Positions 25,931-32,921 are shown, numbered from the stretch's first letter. The stretch is DNA of 41,112 bases from an uncultured Eubacteriales bacterium (GCA_900315875.1 ONAX01000040.1:1-41112), one strand, 5' to 3'. A program made the numbers and translations. The notes: a model not told the origin generated them from the sequence alone.

Positions 25931-26326
25931 TTACTCCCAGCTATATTTCTCACATTCTTCTCCGGTTTCAAAAAATATCTTTGCAACTTCCTTTGCAATT
26001 TCAATAGAAACACAATAAATCCCATCAAAATTTCCAAGTTGACCGCCGGTAACTAATTTATAGACATTCAAATCCTCTTTTGGATTAAGTAATGTTTTTA
26101 TTAACATGTTATCATCTTTAGATATATATACATTACAGATTCCATCATTACCGCCACCGATACATAAATAATTATCCTCTGTTTCATCCATTAGGATAAT
26201 TTCGGTAGTAAAATGACCATCCATACGATTTATAATGCTTTCGACATCTTCCCAACTTGGCAACTCGATATTCTTTTCAAAATCATCAGTTTCTCTATCA
26301 TCATAAAGTAACAGTTTTGCATACAT
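25931..26326 (-). CDS. Imm1-like immunity protein
   Basis: The product has 131 acidic residues; the start is the ATG at 26326 behind GGAGG. The pattern ELPSWEDVESIINRMDGHFTTEIILM, then NYLCIGGGNDGICNVYI, follows the Imm1 layout: a helix starting after a Pro, a Leu/Met-Asp-Gly turn, then a strand and a Gly-Gly-Gly turn. Imm1 proteins protect against polymorphic toxins. No toxin gene is adjacent, so it is an orphan immunity gene, perhaps kept to resist toxins from neighbours. The family call is from memory of the pattern and is moderate. Confidence 0.6.
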   Translation of the reverse strand: MYAKLLLYDDRETDDFEKNIELPSWEDVESIINRMDGHFTTEIILMDETEDNYLCIGGGNDGICNVYISKDDNMLIKTLLNPKEDLNVYKLVTGGQLGNFDGIYCVSIEIAKEVAKIFFETGEECEKYSWE

Positions 26327-26483
26327 AAAAAAATCCTCCATTTTGATTTATTGTTGTTTTCGCATCGTGTCACAAAAACAATCCAACTTAAATTTTTTAA
26401 CCAATTACACCTTGATTATACCATATGTATTCACAAAAAACTATATCTTTTTGAAATTTGAAAAATAACATTCCACAAGATTT

Positions 26484-27527
26484 TTAATTGTCAGAATCAG
26501 CAGGTTTATTGTTCTTTTGGGCTTTAGTTTCAAGAGCTTTGATGCTTTTAAGGTATTCTTCTTCAACCGGAGAAAGATTCTGAACTATGTATTTCTGATA
26601 TTCCTGCTGTGCTTTTTTGACAGCTTGTGTATGGCTGATCTTTCCTGCACCGGAGAGTAACTGTTCTCCTGTGGATTTGAGTACGCTGTCCAGATGCTCG
26701 ACATAATCGCTCATATACATAGGACGGTGACGAAGTGCCTGAACCTCGGCAAAATCAAAGTATCCCGATACAATGGCATTGAGTATCCGCAGTTCATCCT
26801 CCGAAAGATAGTTTTTGGCTATTACAATATCCTTTTCTGTGGGAAAATCTCCGGAAAAAGCAGTCAATCCCATAAAAGGCTTTTCGGCATCTGCACGCTC
26901 ATAAATAACCTCTGCGGCAGTATGACCGTGTGCAGCAAAATGAAGCTTGTTCTGTACCATTTTGAAAAAAGCAACAGATTCTGCACTTTTGGGATCATAA
27001 TCAATGCTCGTTGCATAAAGGTCAAGAACCTGACGATACATTACTTTTTCAGATGAACGAATATCTCTGATACGATCTAAAAGCTCTTTCCAGTAATTAC
27101 CGCCGCCAAGGTTTTTAAGCCTTTCATCATCCATAGTAAAGCCCTTGATGATGTATTCTTTAAGCCTTTCTGTTGCCCATTTACGGAAATTGGTTGCTAT
27201 TTTTGACCTGACACGATAGCCGAGAGAAATAATCATATCAAGGTTGTAGTGTGTCAGATTTCTTGTGACAGACCTGTTGCCTTCAATTTGAACTGTTCGG
27301 AATTTCCGAACAGTTGATTCTTCATCAAGCTCGCCCTCTTCATAAATATTTTTAATGTGCTCGCTTATATTAGCCTTACTGCTTTGAAAAAGATCTATAA
27401 GCTGTGCTTGTGTCAGCCACACAGTTTCATCAACAAAACGCACATCAATTTTTGTTTCGCCGTCATCTGTCTGATAGATGACTATTTCGCCCTGATCGTT
27501 TTCCGTCTTTTTAATTTCATCATTCAT
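26484..27527 (-). CDS. RhuM-family protein (virulence RhuM)
   Basis: The 347-residue product has ATG 27527 after GGGTGA. It opens with the KilA-N/BRO-like start VRFVDETVWLTQAQLIDLFQ and has the family core VTRNLTHYNLDMIISLGYRV and RKWATERLKEYIIKGFTMDDERL. The C-terminal part contains HGHTAAEVIYERADAEKP and the helical tail KISHTQAVKKAQQEYQKY. RhuM proteins are common beside restriction-modification systems and on mobile elements; their biochemical role is not established. A second, broken RhuM copy lies at 28422-28861. Confidence 0.9.
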   Translation of the reverse strand: MNDEIKKTENDQGEIVIYQTDDGETKIDVRFVDETVWLTQAQLIDLFQSSKANISEHIKNIYEEGELDEESTVRKFRTVQIEGNRSVTRNLTHYNLDMIISLGYRVRSKIATNFRKWATERLKEYIIKGFTMDDERLKNLGGGNYWKELLDRIRDIRSSEKVMYRQVLDLYATSIDYDPKSAESVAFFKMVQNKLHFAAHGHTAAEVIYERADAEKPFMGLTAFSGDFPTEKDIVIAKNYLSEDELRILNAIVSGYFDFAEVQALRHRPMYMSDYVEHLDSVLKSTGEQLLSGAGKISHTQAVKKAQQEYQKYIVQNLSPVEEEYLKSIKALETKAQKNNKPADSDN

Positions 27528-27648
27528 ATATAATCACCCGTATCTGATATATCGTATAGCATAATGTTATTACAATTATAACATCCACAACCACAAAAAG
27601 CCATATATTTTCAAAAATACATTGCACATTCAAAAGGAGTTGATACAC

Positions 27649-28096
27649 CTGAAACCAATAAAAATAATATCCATTCTTATTTCTTTAGCGGTCATAGGCT
27701 TTCCTGTTATGCCTGTAAATGCTGCCGAAGATACGCTGATAAAAAAAGCGACTTTTACGGCAAATGAGCTTGATTTCCATTATGATTTCCCGGAGGAGAT
27801 CGAGGAAAACGGGCAGAAATATTCAAGGGGCTTTGTAAGCTATATGGTGCTTGATGAAACTCACGAAACAAAGACCGTACACGAAACGGATGCAGAAACA
27901 ATAAAAGACCTGTACATCAAAAAGTATGATATTTCAAAGCCTGAAACTCTTTCCGGTATTCCAAAAGAAAAGATCATAACCGTTGACGGTAAAGAATACA
28001 CTTTGCAGCTTGAGGATATCAAGTACGAGACAGTCCCGATCCTGCACCGCACAGCAGATGTCAGCACAACAATAAAGCTGACCGATGATGAAAAGC
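27649..28096 (+). pseudogene. Secreted/surface protein fragment, 3' end lost, start codon CTG
   Basis: A good ribosome site, AAAGGAG (27633-27639), is followed nine bases later by CTG rather than ATG, then a signal peptide (KIISILISLAVIGFPVMPVNAAED). About 130 residues of soluble, charged protein follow. The family-like sequence ends near residue 150 (TTIKLTDDEKLL). There the DNA becomes the tail of a helicase gene in another frame, and translation would continue as nonsense to 28362. It is probably a relic of an integrative element's cell-surface gene. The CTG is best read as a decayed start codon. Confidence 0.7.
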
Positions 28097-28249
28097 TACT
28101 ACATTATGCTGAAACGAAATCTTCTCTACACCGCCGTCACCCGTGCCAAAAGCAAGGTGATAATCGTCGGTCAGGGACAGGCTGTTTATATGGCTGTCAG
28201 CAAGACCGAGACGGATATGAGAAACACTCAGCTTGGGAGGAGAATATAA
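28094..28249 (+). pseudogene. C-terminal remnant of a RecD2/TraA-type SF1 helicase
   Basis: In the second frame the DNA reads YYIMLKRNLLYTAVTRAKSK then VIIVG, followed by TDMRNTQLGRRI and a stop at 28249. LYTAxTRAK is motif VI of RecD-like helicases, and the short Arg-rich tail is their usual end. Only about 50 of more than 700 residues remain. It is a deletion scar, fused out of frame to the preceding gene. Confidence 0.85.
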
Positions 28250-28331
28250 CAAAGACCGCAGAGGAAGGATCATTCTTTCCTCTGCTTTTTCTACAATATC
28301 ATACTACAATCAATTTATTCAGAAAAAGTTC

Positions 28332-28391
28332 TTGGCAAATTACCATAATAGTGATAGAATAATAAAAAGTGATTTACCATTTAGGTAAATC
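28332..28391 (+). promoter_or_regulatory. Promoter plus perfect palindromic operator before the RhuM remnant
   Basis: TTGGCA (28332-28337), 17-base spacer, TAGAAT (28355-28360), then GATTTACC (28371-28378) and GGTAAATC (28384-28391), an 8-base perfect inverted repeat over the expected transcription start. Confidence 0.65.
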
Positions 28392-28421
28392 TGTTAAGAC
28401 TATATAACGGAGGTTTTAGGT

Positions 28422-28861
28422 ATGGATAAAAAATCAGAAATACCGGTAAAACAGCGGCTGAAATTGTGTATAATCAGGCTGACCACACCAAGGAAAATAT
28501 GGGCTTGACCACATGGAAAAATGCTCCCGATGGTCGTATTCTCAAATCCGACACTCCGATTTCCAAAAACTATTTGGACGAAAAACAGATTCGTCAATTG
28601 GAACGTGCTGTTGCAGGGTATTTTGATTATATAGAGGATTTGATTGAACGTGAAAACGTCTTTACCATGGAAGAATTTTCAAAAAGCGTGAACGAGTTCC
28701 TTGAGTTCCGCAGATACGATATTCTGAAAGATAATGGGCGTATTTCCCATAAACAGGCAGTGGAGAAAGCATATCAGGAATATGACATCTTCAATAAAAC
28801 GCAACCAATCGAGTCTGATTTTGATAAGGTAGTAAAAGGATTGGCAAAGACTGATAAATAG
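28422..28861 (+). pseudogene. RhuM-family remnant with internal deletion
   Basis: ATG 28422 follows GGAGG and reads MDKKSEI, then goes out of frame. The other frame, from about 28430, reads RNTGKTAAEIVYNQADHTKE, then MGLTTWKNAPDG, and ends with GRISHKQAVEKAYQEYDIF and KVVKGLAKTDK. These match the last third of the intact RhuM (HGHTAAEVIYERADAEKP and KISHTQAVKKAQQEYQKY). About two thirds of the gene is missing. The original promoter and ribosome site were kept. Confidence 0.85.
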
Positions 28862-29298
28862 GATGTTTTTTGATACGATGTTAGCGGAAACAGAATCTGC
28901 ACAAGTTCATTCTGAAAGTTACAGCAAAAAAAATAAAATCAATTGTACAAGATTGGATGAGTCCGGCTTTGGTAGGCTTGTTCAAGAAGAAAAAACAATT
29001 TCTTTTCGGGATTGTGTAATTTTGATATAATTTGAGATGATAATTTTTATTTTATGAATAAGGCAAATCGGAATTTATTGTCCTATAACATAACGCAACT
29101 ATATAGTAGCTCGATAGTCGGGGGATGCAACCAGAGTTTTCGTGCGATGTCATTACGGCAGAAGAATTATTCTCAAATTATGCATAAAATGGGGGATGCA
29201 ACCCATAGTTTACATATAGAAACTCAGAGGTGGTGTACTTTCGGACTGCAAATTCGTATCATTGATATGAACAAGAAGTTCAGATTGGAGGATTCACT
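28862..29298 (+). other. Leader of the XRE-solenoid gene with two direct repeats
   Basis: No convincing gene: an 82-residue reading from 29054 has no ribosome site and poor composition. A TATAAT (29026-29031) may start a leader of about 260 bases. Two identical 13-base repeats, GGGGGATGCAACC, lie at 29120-29132 and 29191-29203, 71 bases apart and each followed within a few bases by AGTTT. Confidence 0.5.
29120..29203 (+). repeat. Pair of 13-base direct repeats (GGGGGATGCAACC)
   Basis: The copies are 29120-29132 and 29191-29203. The spacing and count do not fit CRISPR. Position in the leader of an XRE gene suggests operator sites or a small duplication. Confidence 0.6.
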
Positions 29299-30081
29299 AT
29301 GACATTAGGTGATAAAATATCAAAACTACGAAAAGATAATAATTATACGCAGGAGCAGCTTGCAGGTATTCTGGGAGTATCCAGACAGTCTGTCAGCAAA
29401 TGGGAAGGCAATCTTGCCTACCCTGAAACAGATAAGCTGATACGCATGAGCGAGATGTTTCAATGTTCCTTAGACTATCTACTTAAAGACGACGAAGAAA
29501 TGGCCAGTGAGCAGCAGACTGACTTGGGACTTCCATTCTTTAGAAAGCGTTTGCAGGAGAGAAAGAGCGAAAAGACCGTGATGGGTATGCCTTTGTGGCA
29601 CATTGCCCGAAACGCCAAAGGTTTTGTCGCCGTGGGACTGAACGCTCGTGGTGTGATTGCCATCGGTCTGAAAGCACAAGGTGTTGTATCCCTTGGAATG
29701 TTATCCATCGGAGTGTTTTCCTTTGGTATGCTTTCTATCGGACTGCTTGCCATTGGGTTGTTTGCGCTGGGTGTTCTCTCAGCAGGCTGCTTCGCCCTCG
29801 GAATCCTGTCGGCGGGAGCGATTAGTTTTGGCGTTATTTCCATTGGGGCAATCGCTACCGGTGAATTTTCCGTTGGAGCGTTAGCGATTGGGAAATACTT
29901 CGCTCTCGGTGATAACGCCAGAGCGATGGTAGCCATAGGCGATACGGAAGCTGCCGGAAGCGTTTTTCAGAAAATAGGAGAGCTTTCCGCACAGGACATT
30001 GCTGACGTAAAGCAATCGCTTGATACAGTTGTTCCAGCCTATTTTTCGTGGGCGAAAGAACTAATCAAACTGTTCTTATAA
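29299..30081 (+). CDS. XRE regulator fused to an 18-unit pentapeptide-like solenoid
   Basis: The protein has 260 residues; ATG 29299 follows GGAGG. The N-terminus is an HTH_3 domain (LGDKISKLRKDNNYTQEQLA, then VSRQSVSKWEGNLAYPE, residues 3-62). After a linker with MPLWHI, residues 108-197 form about 18 tandem five-residue units of pattern G-hydrophobic-hydrophobic-(Ser/Ala)-hydrophobic, such as GVVSL GMLSI GVFSF. This periodicity suggests a right-handed beta-helix like pentapeptide-repeat proteins, although a membrane-embedded structure cannot be excluded. A soluble helical tail follows (AQDIADVKQSLDTVVPAYF). It begins a same-strand group with a CPBP protease and KptA. Confidence 0.85.
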   Translation: MTLGDKISKLRKDNNYTQEQLAGILGVSRQSVSKWEGNLAYPETDKLIRMSEMFQCSLDYLLKDDEEMASEQQTDLGLPFFRKRLQERKSEKTVMGMPLWHIARNAKGFVAVGLNARGVIAIGLKAQGVVSLGMLSIGVFSFGMLSIGLLAIGLFALGVLSAGCFALGILSAGAISFGVISIGAIATGEFSVGALAIGKYFALGDNARAMVAIGDTEAAGSVFQKIGELSAQDIADVKQSLDTVVPAYFSWAKELIKLFL

Positions 30082-30111
30082 GCCAAGCTAATGTAAATGG
30101 AGGAACAAACT

Positions 30112-30765
30112 ATGTGGAGAAACAAAGAAAAAAGGAATCAGTTATTTATATTATTGTTCTTTACCTTTGTGCTAATATTGCTCACATTTTCTTTTAAGCT
30201 AATTTTTATGATAAATGCAACTGGAATACGAATGACCGTAAATTGCTTTCTCTATCTGCTTCTTGGCTTTGTGGCATTCCTGTTTATTAAATTATCCAAA
30301 CTTAAATCGGATTATGGATTTAAGAACAGAAAGGCTTATTTAATCGGTATATTACTTGCTATAGGGCTTGAACTGATAATCGGCGTGTTCCCTGCATTAA
30401 TGGGGTTTTCTTTAATCGGAGAACATCGTGATTTTGCATTGTGGTATTTAATCGGTAAATTTTTCTATTATGTTTTAATTATAGGACCGGTTGAGGAACT
30501 AATATTTCGAGTATATATTCAAGATACAATCATTGAATTGTTGCCGAGAAATAAATGGCTCGGTGTGGTATTAGCTTCAATGCTGTTTGGCTTTTGGCAT
30601 ATTATCAACGGGAATTTGATACAAGTTTTATTTGCGACGCTGCTTGGATTAGCATTCGGTTTTGCAAAATACAACATTAAGAATTGCAAATATGTCGGAG
30701 TTGCAGTATCTCACGGTTTATACGATTTTCTAAATGTTGTAACTACAATACTTGTTGTTAAATAG
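30112..30765 (+). CDS. CPBP-family intramembrane metalloprotease (Abi)
   Basis: The product has 217 residues; ATG 30112 follows GGAGGAA, and the earlier ATG at 30097 precedes that site. Multiple helices carry the three conserved motifs of CPBP/Rce1-like proteases: EELIFR (EExxxR), FGFWH (FxxxH) and HGLYD (HxxxD/N). Members process prenylated proteins in eukaryotes and are linked to bacteriocin self-immunity or abortive infection in Firmicutes. It starts 31 bases after the solenoid-XRE gene, so the two are probably one operon. The substrate is unknown. Confidence 0.9.
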   Translation: MWRNKEKRNQLFILLFFTFVLILLTFSFKLIFMINATGIRMTVNCFLYLLLGFVAFLFIKLSKLKSDYGFKNRKAYLIGILLAIGLELIIGVFPALMGFSLIGEHRDFALWYLIGKFFYYVLIIGPVEELIFRVYIQDTIIELLPRNKWLGVVLASMLFGFWHIINGNLIQVLFATLLGLAFGFAKYNIKNCKYVGVAVSHGLYDFLNVVTTILVVK

Positions 30766-30877
30766 AGAAATTGTACCTTGGAAGAAATTCGGGGATTATC
30801 TATAGATTCGTTGCAAAAGAAGTCAGTGCAACAAATCTTCAGTTTGTAATGATGAAAGAGAAATGGAGAAAGCATAA

Positions 30878-31426
30878 ATGGACTACACAAAACTAAGCAA
30901 GGAAATTTCCTATGCTCTGCGACACGCTCCGTGGGAATATGAACTGGAGCTTGATGAAGAAGGCTTTGTGCCTGTAGAACAACTGATTCATGCTCTTAAT
31001 GAAAGCGGAGAGTACAAGGAAACAATAACGAAAGACGATATCCTTCATATCATAGAAACATCTGAGAAGAAACGGCATGAATTGAAAGGCAGTAGAATCC
31101 GCGCTTTGTATGGGCACACCGTACCCTCACACATCAGAAAAGAGCCCGTTGTGCCGCCTGATATTCTGTATCACGGAACTTCTCACAAGGCTTATGAGAT
31201 TATCAAGAATGGCGGCCTGAAGCCGATGAGCAGGCAGTATGTACATCTTTCTACTGATACAGATACTGCTGTTCGTGTCGGAAAACGGAGAGATAAAAAG
31301 CCTGTGATACTCATGGTGGATGCAAAAAGAGCCTATGCAGACGGAGTGATATTTTACGGAAGCGGCTATGAAAAAGTTATTCTTGCCGATCATGTTCCTG
31401 CTGAATATCTGAATATCTATCTATAA
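30878..31426 (+). CDS. kptA: RNA 2'-phosphotransferase (Tpt1/KptA family)
   Basis: The 182-residue enzyme transfers an internal RNA 2'-phosphate to NAD+, releasing ADP-ribose 1'',2''-cyclic phosphate and nicotinamide. Family marks: KLSKEISYALRHAP at the N-terminus, GSRIRALYGHT, the NAD site LYHGTSHKAYEII, LKPMSRQYVHLS and the C-terminal VIFYGSGYEKV. Bacteria lack the yeast tRNA-splicing pathway that needs it, so the physiological substrate is open; repair or removal of RNA or toxin marks is one idea. GGAG lies at good distance before ATG 30878. The gene follows the CPBP protease on the same strand with a 112-base gap. Confidence 0.93.
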   Translation: MDYTKLSKEISYALRHAPWEYELELDEEGFVPVEQLIHALNESGEYKETITKDDILHIIETSEKKRHELKGSRIRALYGHTVPSHIRKEPVVPPDILYHGTSHKAYEIIKNGGLKPMSRQYVHLSTDTDTAVRVGKRRDKKPVILMVDAKRAYADGVIFYGSGYEKVILADHVPAEYLNIYL

Positions 31427-31505
31427 TAAAAATTGATTCTATTGAATTGAGATTAGGGATAGAAACTAAATTCCCTTATTAATAATACTCTATTTTTCGC
31501 TAAGA

Positions 31506-31658
31506 ATGGACGGCAGGATTGCAATGCTTGAAGAACATACTAAATCACAGGCAAATCCCCATTGGAAGGACAGAATCCGTGCAACGATATACGAACACAA
31601 AGACCAATACATTCAGACAGGCAACAGCAGATATAGTCTTAACTATATGAGTGCATAG
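31506..31658 (+). pseudogene. 50-residue remnant, possibly of a mobilisation protein
   Basis: A short open frame reads MDGRIAMLEEHTKSQANPHW, then KDRIRATIYEHKDQ, and stops at 31658. It has no ribosome site. The pattern NPHWKDRIR followed by a helix resembles segments of relaxase/mobilisation proteins on Clostridial elements, but this is a weak resemblance. A strong terminator follows immediately, so this may be the 3' end of a deleted gene. Confidence 0.4.
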
Positions 31659-31665
31659 AAATCAG

Positions 31666-31704
31666 ACCTTCCACCGTGGTAATCATGGTGGGAGGTTTAT
31701 TTTA
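31666..31704 (+). terminator. Intrinsic terminator after the 50-residue remnant
   Basis: ACCTTCCACC (31666-31675) pairs with GGTGGGAGGT (31687-31696) with one G-U pair, followed by TTATTTTATT. Confidence 0.85.
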
Positions 31705-31724
31705 TTATAATTAGTAATCGTTAA

Positions 31725-31778
31725 AAATAGGAACCAGTTCCTATTTCTCAAAAAGGGGAACCAGTTCCCCTTTTTGAG
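31725..31778 (-). terminator. Tandem terminator hairpins sharing the core GGAACCAGTTCC
   Basis: Two adjacent palindromes: a 9-bp stem (31725-31746) and a perfect 14-bp stem (31747-31778), both with the four-base loop CCAG flanked by GGAA/TTCC. Read on the minus strand they follow the Cys-rich gene and the second ends in TATTTTTAA, so they form a double terminator. Sharing the core suggests duplication. Confidence 0.75.
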
Positions 31779-31799
31779 AGTAACCGGATTATGAAGCAT

Positions 31800-31979
31800 T
31801 TACCTTTTCTCAGCCTGTGAATAATTGGTTTTGATGTTGTTATGCTTATGGGGGAGAGAGACAGGAGCGCTGCTTCGGAACATATCCTTGTGTCCTTTAT
31901 TCATCCTGACACACTGCATACAATAAACCGCACGACCTAAATTCAGGCAGTCTGCGCATGAGTTTTTCAGTTCAATCAA
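31800..31979 (-). CDS. 59-residue Cys-rich, zinc-ribbon-like protein
   Basis: The start is a TTG at 31979, just after GGGGGTGAAG. The peptide reads LIELKNSCADCLNLGRAVYC, then MQCVRMNKGHKDMF: two CxxC pairs (residues 8/11 and 20/23) spaced as in a small zinc ribbon, followed by a basic helix and a hydrophilic tail ending AEKR. I do not recognise the family. It is framed by a structured leader with its own promoter and terminator upstream and a double terminator downstream, which makes it look like a regulated single-gene unit. The unusual start codon and absence of a second supporting signal keep confidence moderate. Confidence 0.6.
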   Translation of the reverse strand: MIELKNSCADCLNLGRAVYCMQCVRMNKGHKDMFRSSAPVSLPHKHNNIKTNYSQAEKR

Positions 31980-32001
31980 ACTTCACCCCCAGTCGAAAAA
32001 C

Positions 32002-32017
32002 GATGACCTATGTCATC
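32002..32017. promoter_or_regulatory. Perfect palindrome between leader and Cys-rich gene
   Basis: GATGAC (32002-32007) and GTCATC (32012-32017), with a four-base centre and followed on the minus strand by GTTTTTC. It could be an operator or a second weak terminator, 23 bases before the TTG start. Confidence 0.5.
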
Positions 32018-32047
32018 ATTTTAGACTTTGATTTATAAAATCCCAAC

Positions 32048-32088
32048 AAAAAAAGACCGCTTTCATTTGTGAAAACAGCCTATGAAAG
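32048..32088 (-). terminator. Terminator of the ~190-nt RNA
   Basis: On the minus strand CTTTCAT pairs with ATGAAAG (plus 32060-32066 with 32082-32088), then CGGTC and seven T residues. The plus strand lacks a U run after it, which fixes the direction. Confidence 0.7.
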
Positions 32089-32098
32089 AAAAATATTA

Positions 32099-32127
32099 TT
32101 GACATAATCCAAAATGTGGTGTATCAT
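32099..32127 (+). promoter_or_regulatory. Plus-strand promoter facing the ~190-nt RNA
   Basis: TTGACA (32099-32104), 17-base spacer, TATCAT (32122-32127). It would make an antisense transcript from about 32134, overlapping the minus-strand RNA by about 100 bases. Confidence 0.6.
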
Positions 32128-32245
32128 TGAAATGTTAAGTCAATATAGTATCGAAGCCGGTTTGTTACTAGCAATAACGCCCCGGCTAAACATCAATCAT
32201 GAGCTACCAACTCACGAATGACATTTGATACAATATGTAAGGTCT

Positions 32246-32274
32246 ATTATACCTTGCGTTGCAATAATAGTCAA
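32246..32274 (-). promoter_or_regulatory. Consensus promoter of the ~190-nt RNA / Cys-rich unit
   Basis: On the minus strand TTGACT (plus 32269-32274), 17-base spacer, TATAAT (plus 32246-32251). Confidence 0.75.
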
Positions 32275-32284
32275 GAGTTGATTC

Positions 32285-32731
32285 ATGTTTTGATGTGAAT
32301 TCGACTATTTTTTTGACCTGACACTTATTGTGTCTTGTGAAAGAGCGCAATATTATTGTACCTTGAAAACGGAATATAGCCCGTATGGATTAGTAGGACA
32401 ACAGCGTTGCTACTTATGTCTGCTGTACTGATAGCAATAGCCTTGCCTGATGCGAGGATAAGAACAGTGTCGGTTTGAAAGTGATAGTTCTGCATCACAC
32501 GCGGAAATATACACAGACGGTAGATAGGCTGCCAAAAATCCATACAAGTCGTAGAGTACAACTATATTATTTGAATACAATGAGTAAAATGTTGACTTAC
32601 CAACGATTTTCAAAGTATTTCTAAGGCTGTCCCTCTGTGTGCTCAGGGGGATTGCCTTTAAATAATACAATAAACTTTTATGATATTATTTAAGGGCAAC
32701 AAGCCCTAATCTGATCCATTTTTATTGGACC
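32285..32731. other. Stretch without a secure gene, downstream of tRNA-Leu
   Basis: One minus-strand frame (ATG at 32543, stop at 32325) could give about 72 residues beginning MDFWQPIYRLCIFPRVMQNY and containing VVLLIHTGYIPFSRY. It has no ribosome site, so I do not call it a gene. AGGGC/GCCCT near 32690-32705 is a weak hairpin after the tRNA. TTGTACCTTGAAAAC (32355-32369) resembles rRNA-spacer sequence, but no rRNA is present. Confidence 0.4.
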
Positions 32732-32813
32732 TGCGGATGACAGGACTTGAACCTGCACGGATCGCTCCGCAAGAACCTAAATCTTGTGCGTCTGCCAATT
32801 TCGCCACATTCGC
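32732..32813 (-). tRNA. tRNA-Leu, anticodon UAG
   Basis: The minus strand folds as a class II tRNA. The acceptor stem is GCGAATG with CATCCGC, which leaves an A-C mismatch at the fourth pair. The D arm has AATTGGCAGAC, and the anticodon stem CAAGA/TCTTG encloses the loop TTTAGGT (anticodon TAG). A long variable arm has CGGA/TCCG, the T arm is GCAGG-TTCAAGT-CCTGT, and the discriminator is A. CCA is not encoded. It has its own promoter at 32922-32950. The mismatch and its position beside a recombinase operon suggest an element-borne or decaying copy. Confidence 0.85.
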
Positions 32814-32860
32814 ATATTTAAAAAGTGTGGGCAGCGTACAAAAAAGATATTTTTCATCAA

Positions 32861-32883
32861 CCCATGTCGGACTCGAACTCCTT
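32861..32883 (-). pseudogene. tRNA T-arm-like remnant
   Basis: On the minus strand GGAGTTCGAGTCCGACATGGG has the invariant TTCGA of a T loop followed by a 3'-end-like sequence, but stem pairing is poor and there is no 5' half. It lies between the tRNA promoter and tRNA-Leu, so it is probably what remains of a tRNA gene in the same transcript. Confidence 0.4.
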
Positions 32884-32921
32884 CAAATAATCAAGCAATA
32901 AAGAATAATTTTGTCCTCTCC

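Larger units (their letters stand above)
32048..32239 (-). ncRNA. Candidate ~190-nt structured RNA or attenuator leader
   Basis: A perfect minus-strand promoter (32246-32274) predicts a start near 32239, and a terminator at 32048-32088 predicts the end. Between them lie a TGAG/CTCA hairpin with loop TTGGTAG, AGCCGG/CCGGCT enclosing GTTA/TAAC (around 32155-32189), and TATTGAC/GTCAATA. No open frame longer than about ten codons exists. The Cys-rich gene begins 69 bases beyond the terminator, so this could be an independent RNA or a switchable leader for that gene. The D-loop-like TTGGTAG is not part of a foldable tRNA. I recognise no known RNA family. Confidence 0.5.

Noticed and set aside
29120-29203. 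CRISPR array
   Set aside because: Only two 13-base repeats with a 58-base gap, no cas gene in the window.
29054-29302. 82-residue frame before the solenoid-XRE gene
   Set aside because: No ribosome site, odd composition, overlaps the next start; better read as leader DNA.
32150-32240. Second tRNA on the minus strand, because of GAGTTGGTAGCTC
   Set aside because: No anticodon or acceptor stem can be formed around it; kept as part of the structured RNA candidate.
32350-32380. rRNA operon remnant (TTGTACCTTGAAAAC)
   Set aside because: Only a short match to spacer-like sequence, no 16S, 23S or 5S sequence nearby.
32325-32543. Possible 72-residue minus-strand protein
   Set aside because: Some stretches look protein-like, but there is no ribosome site or context support.
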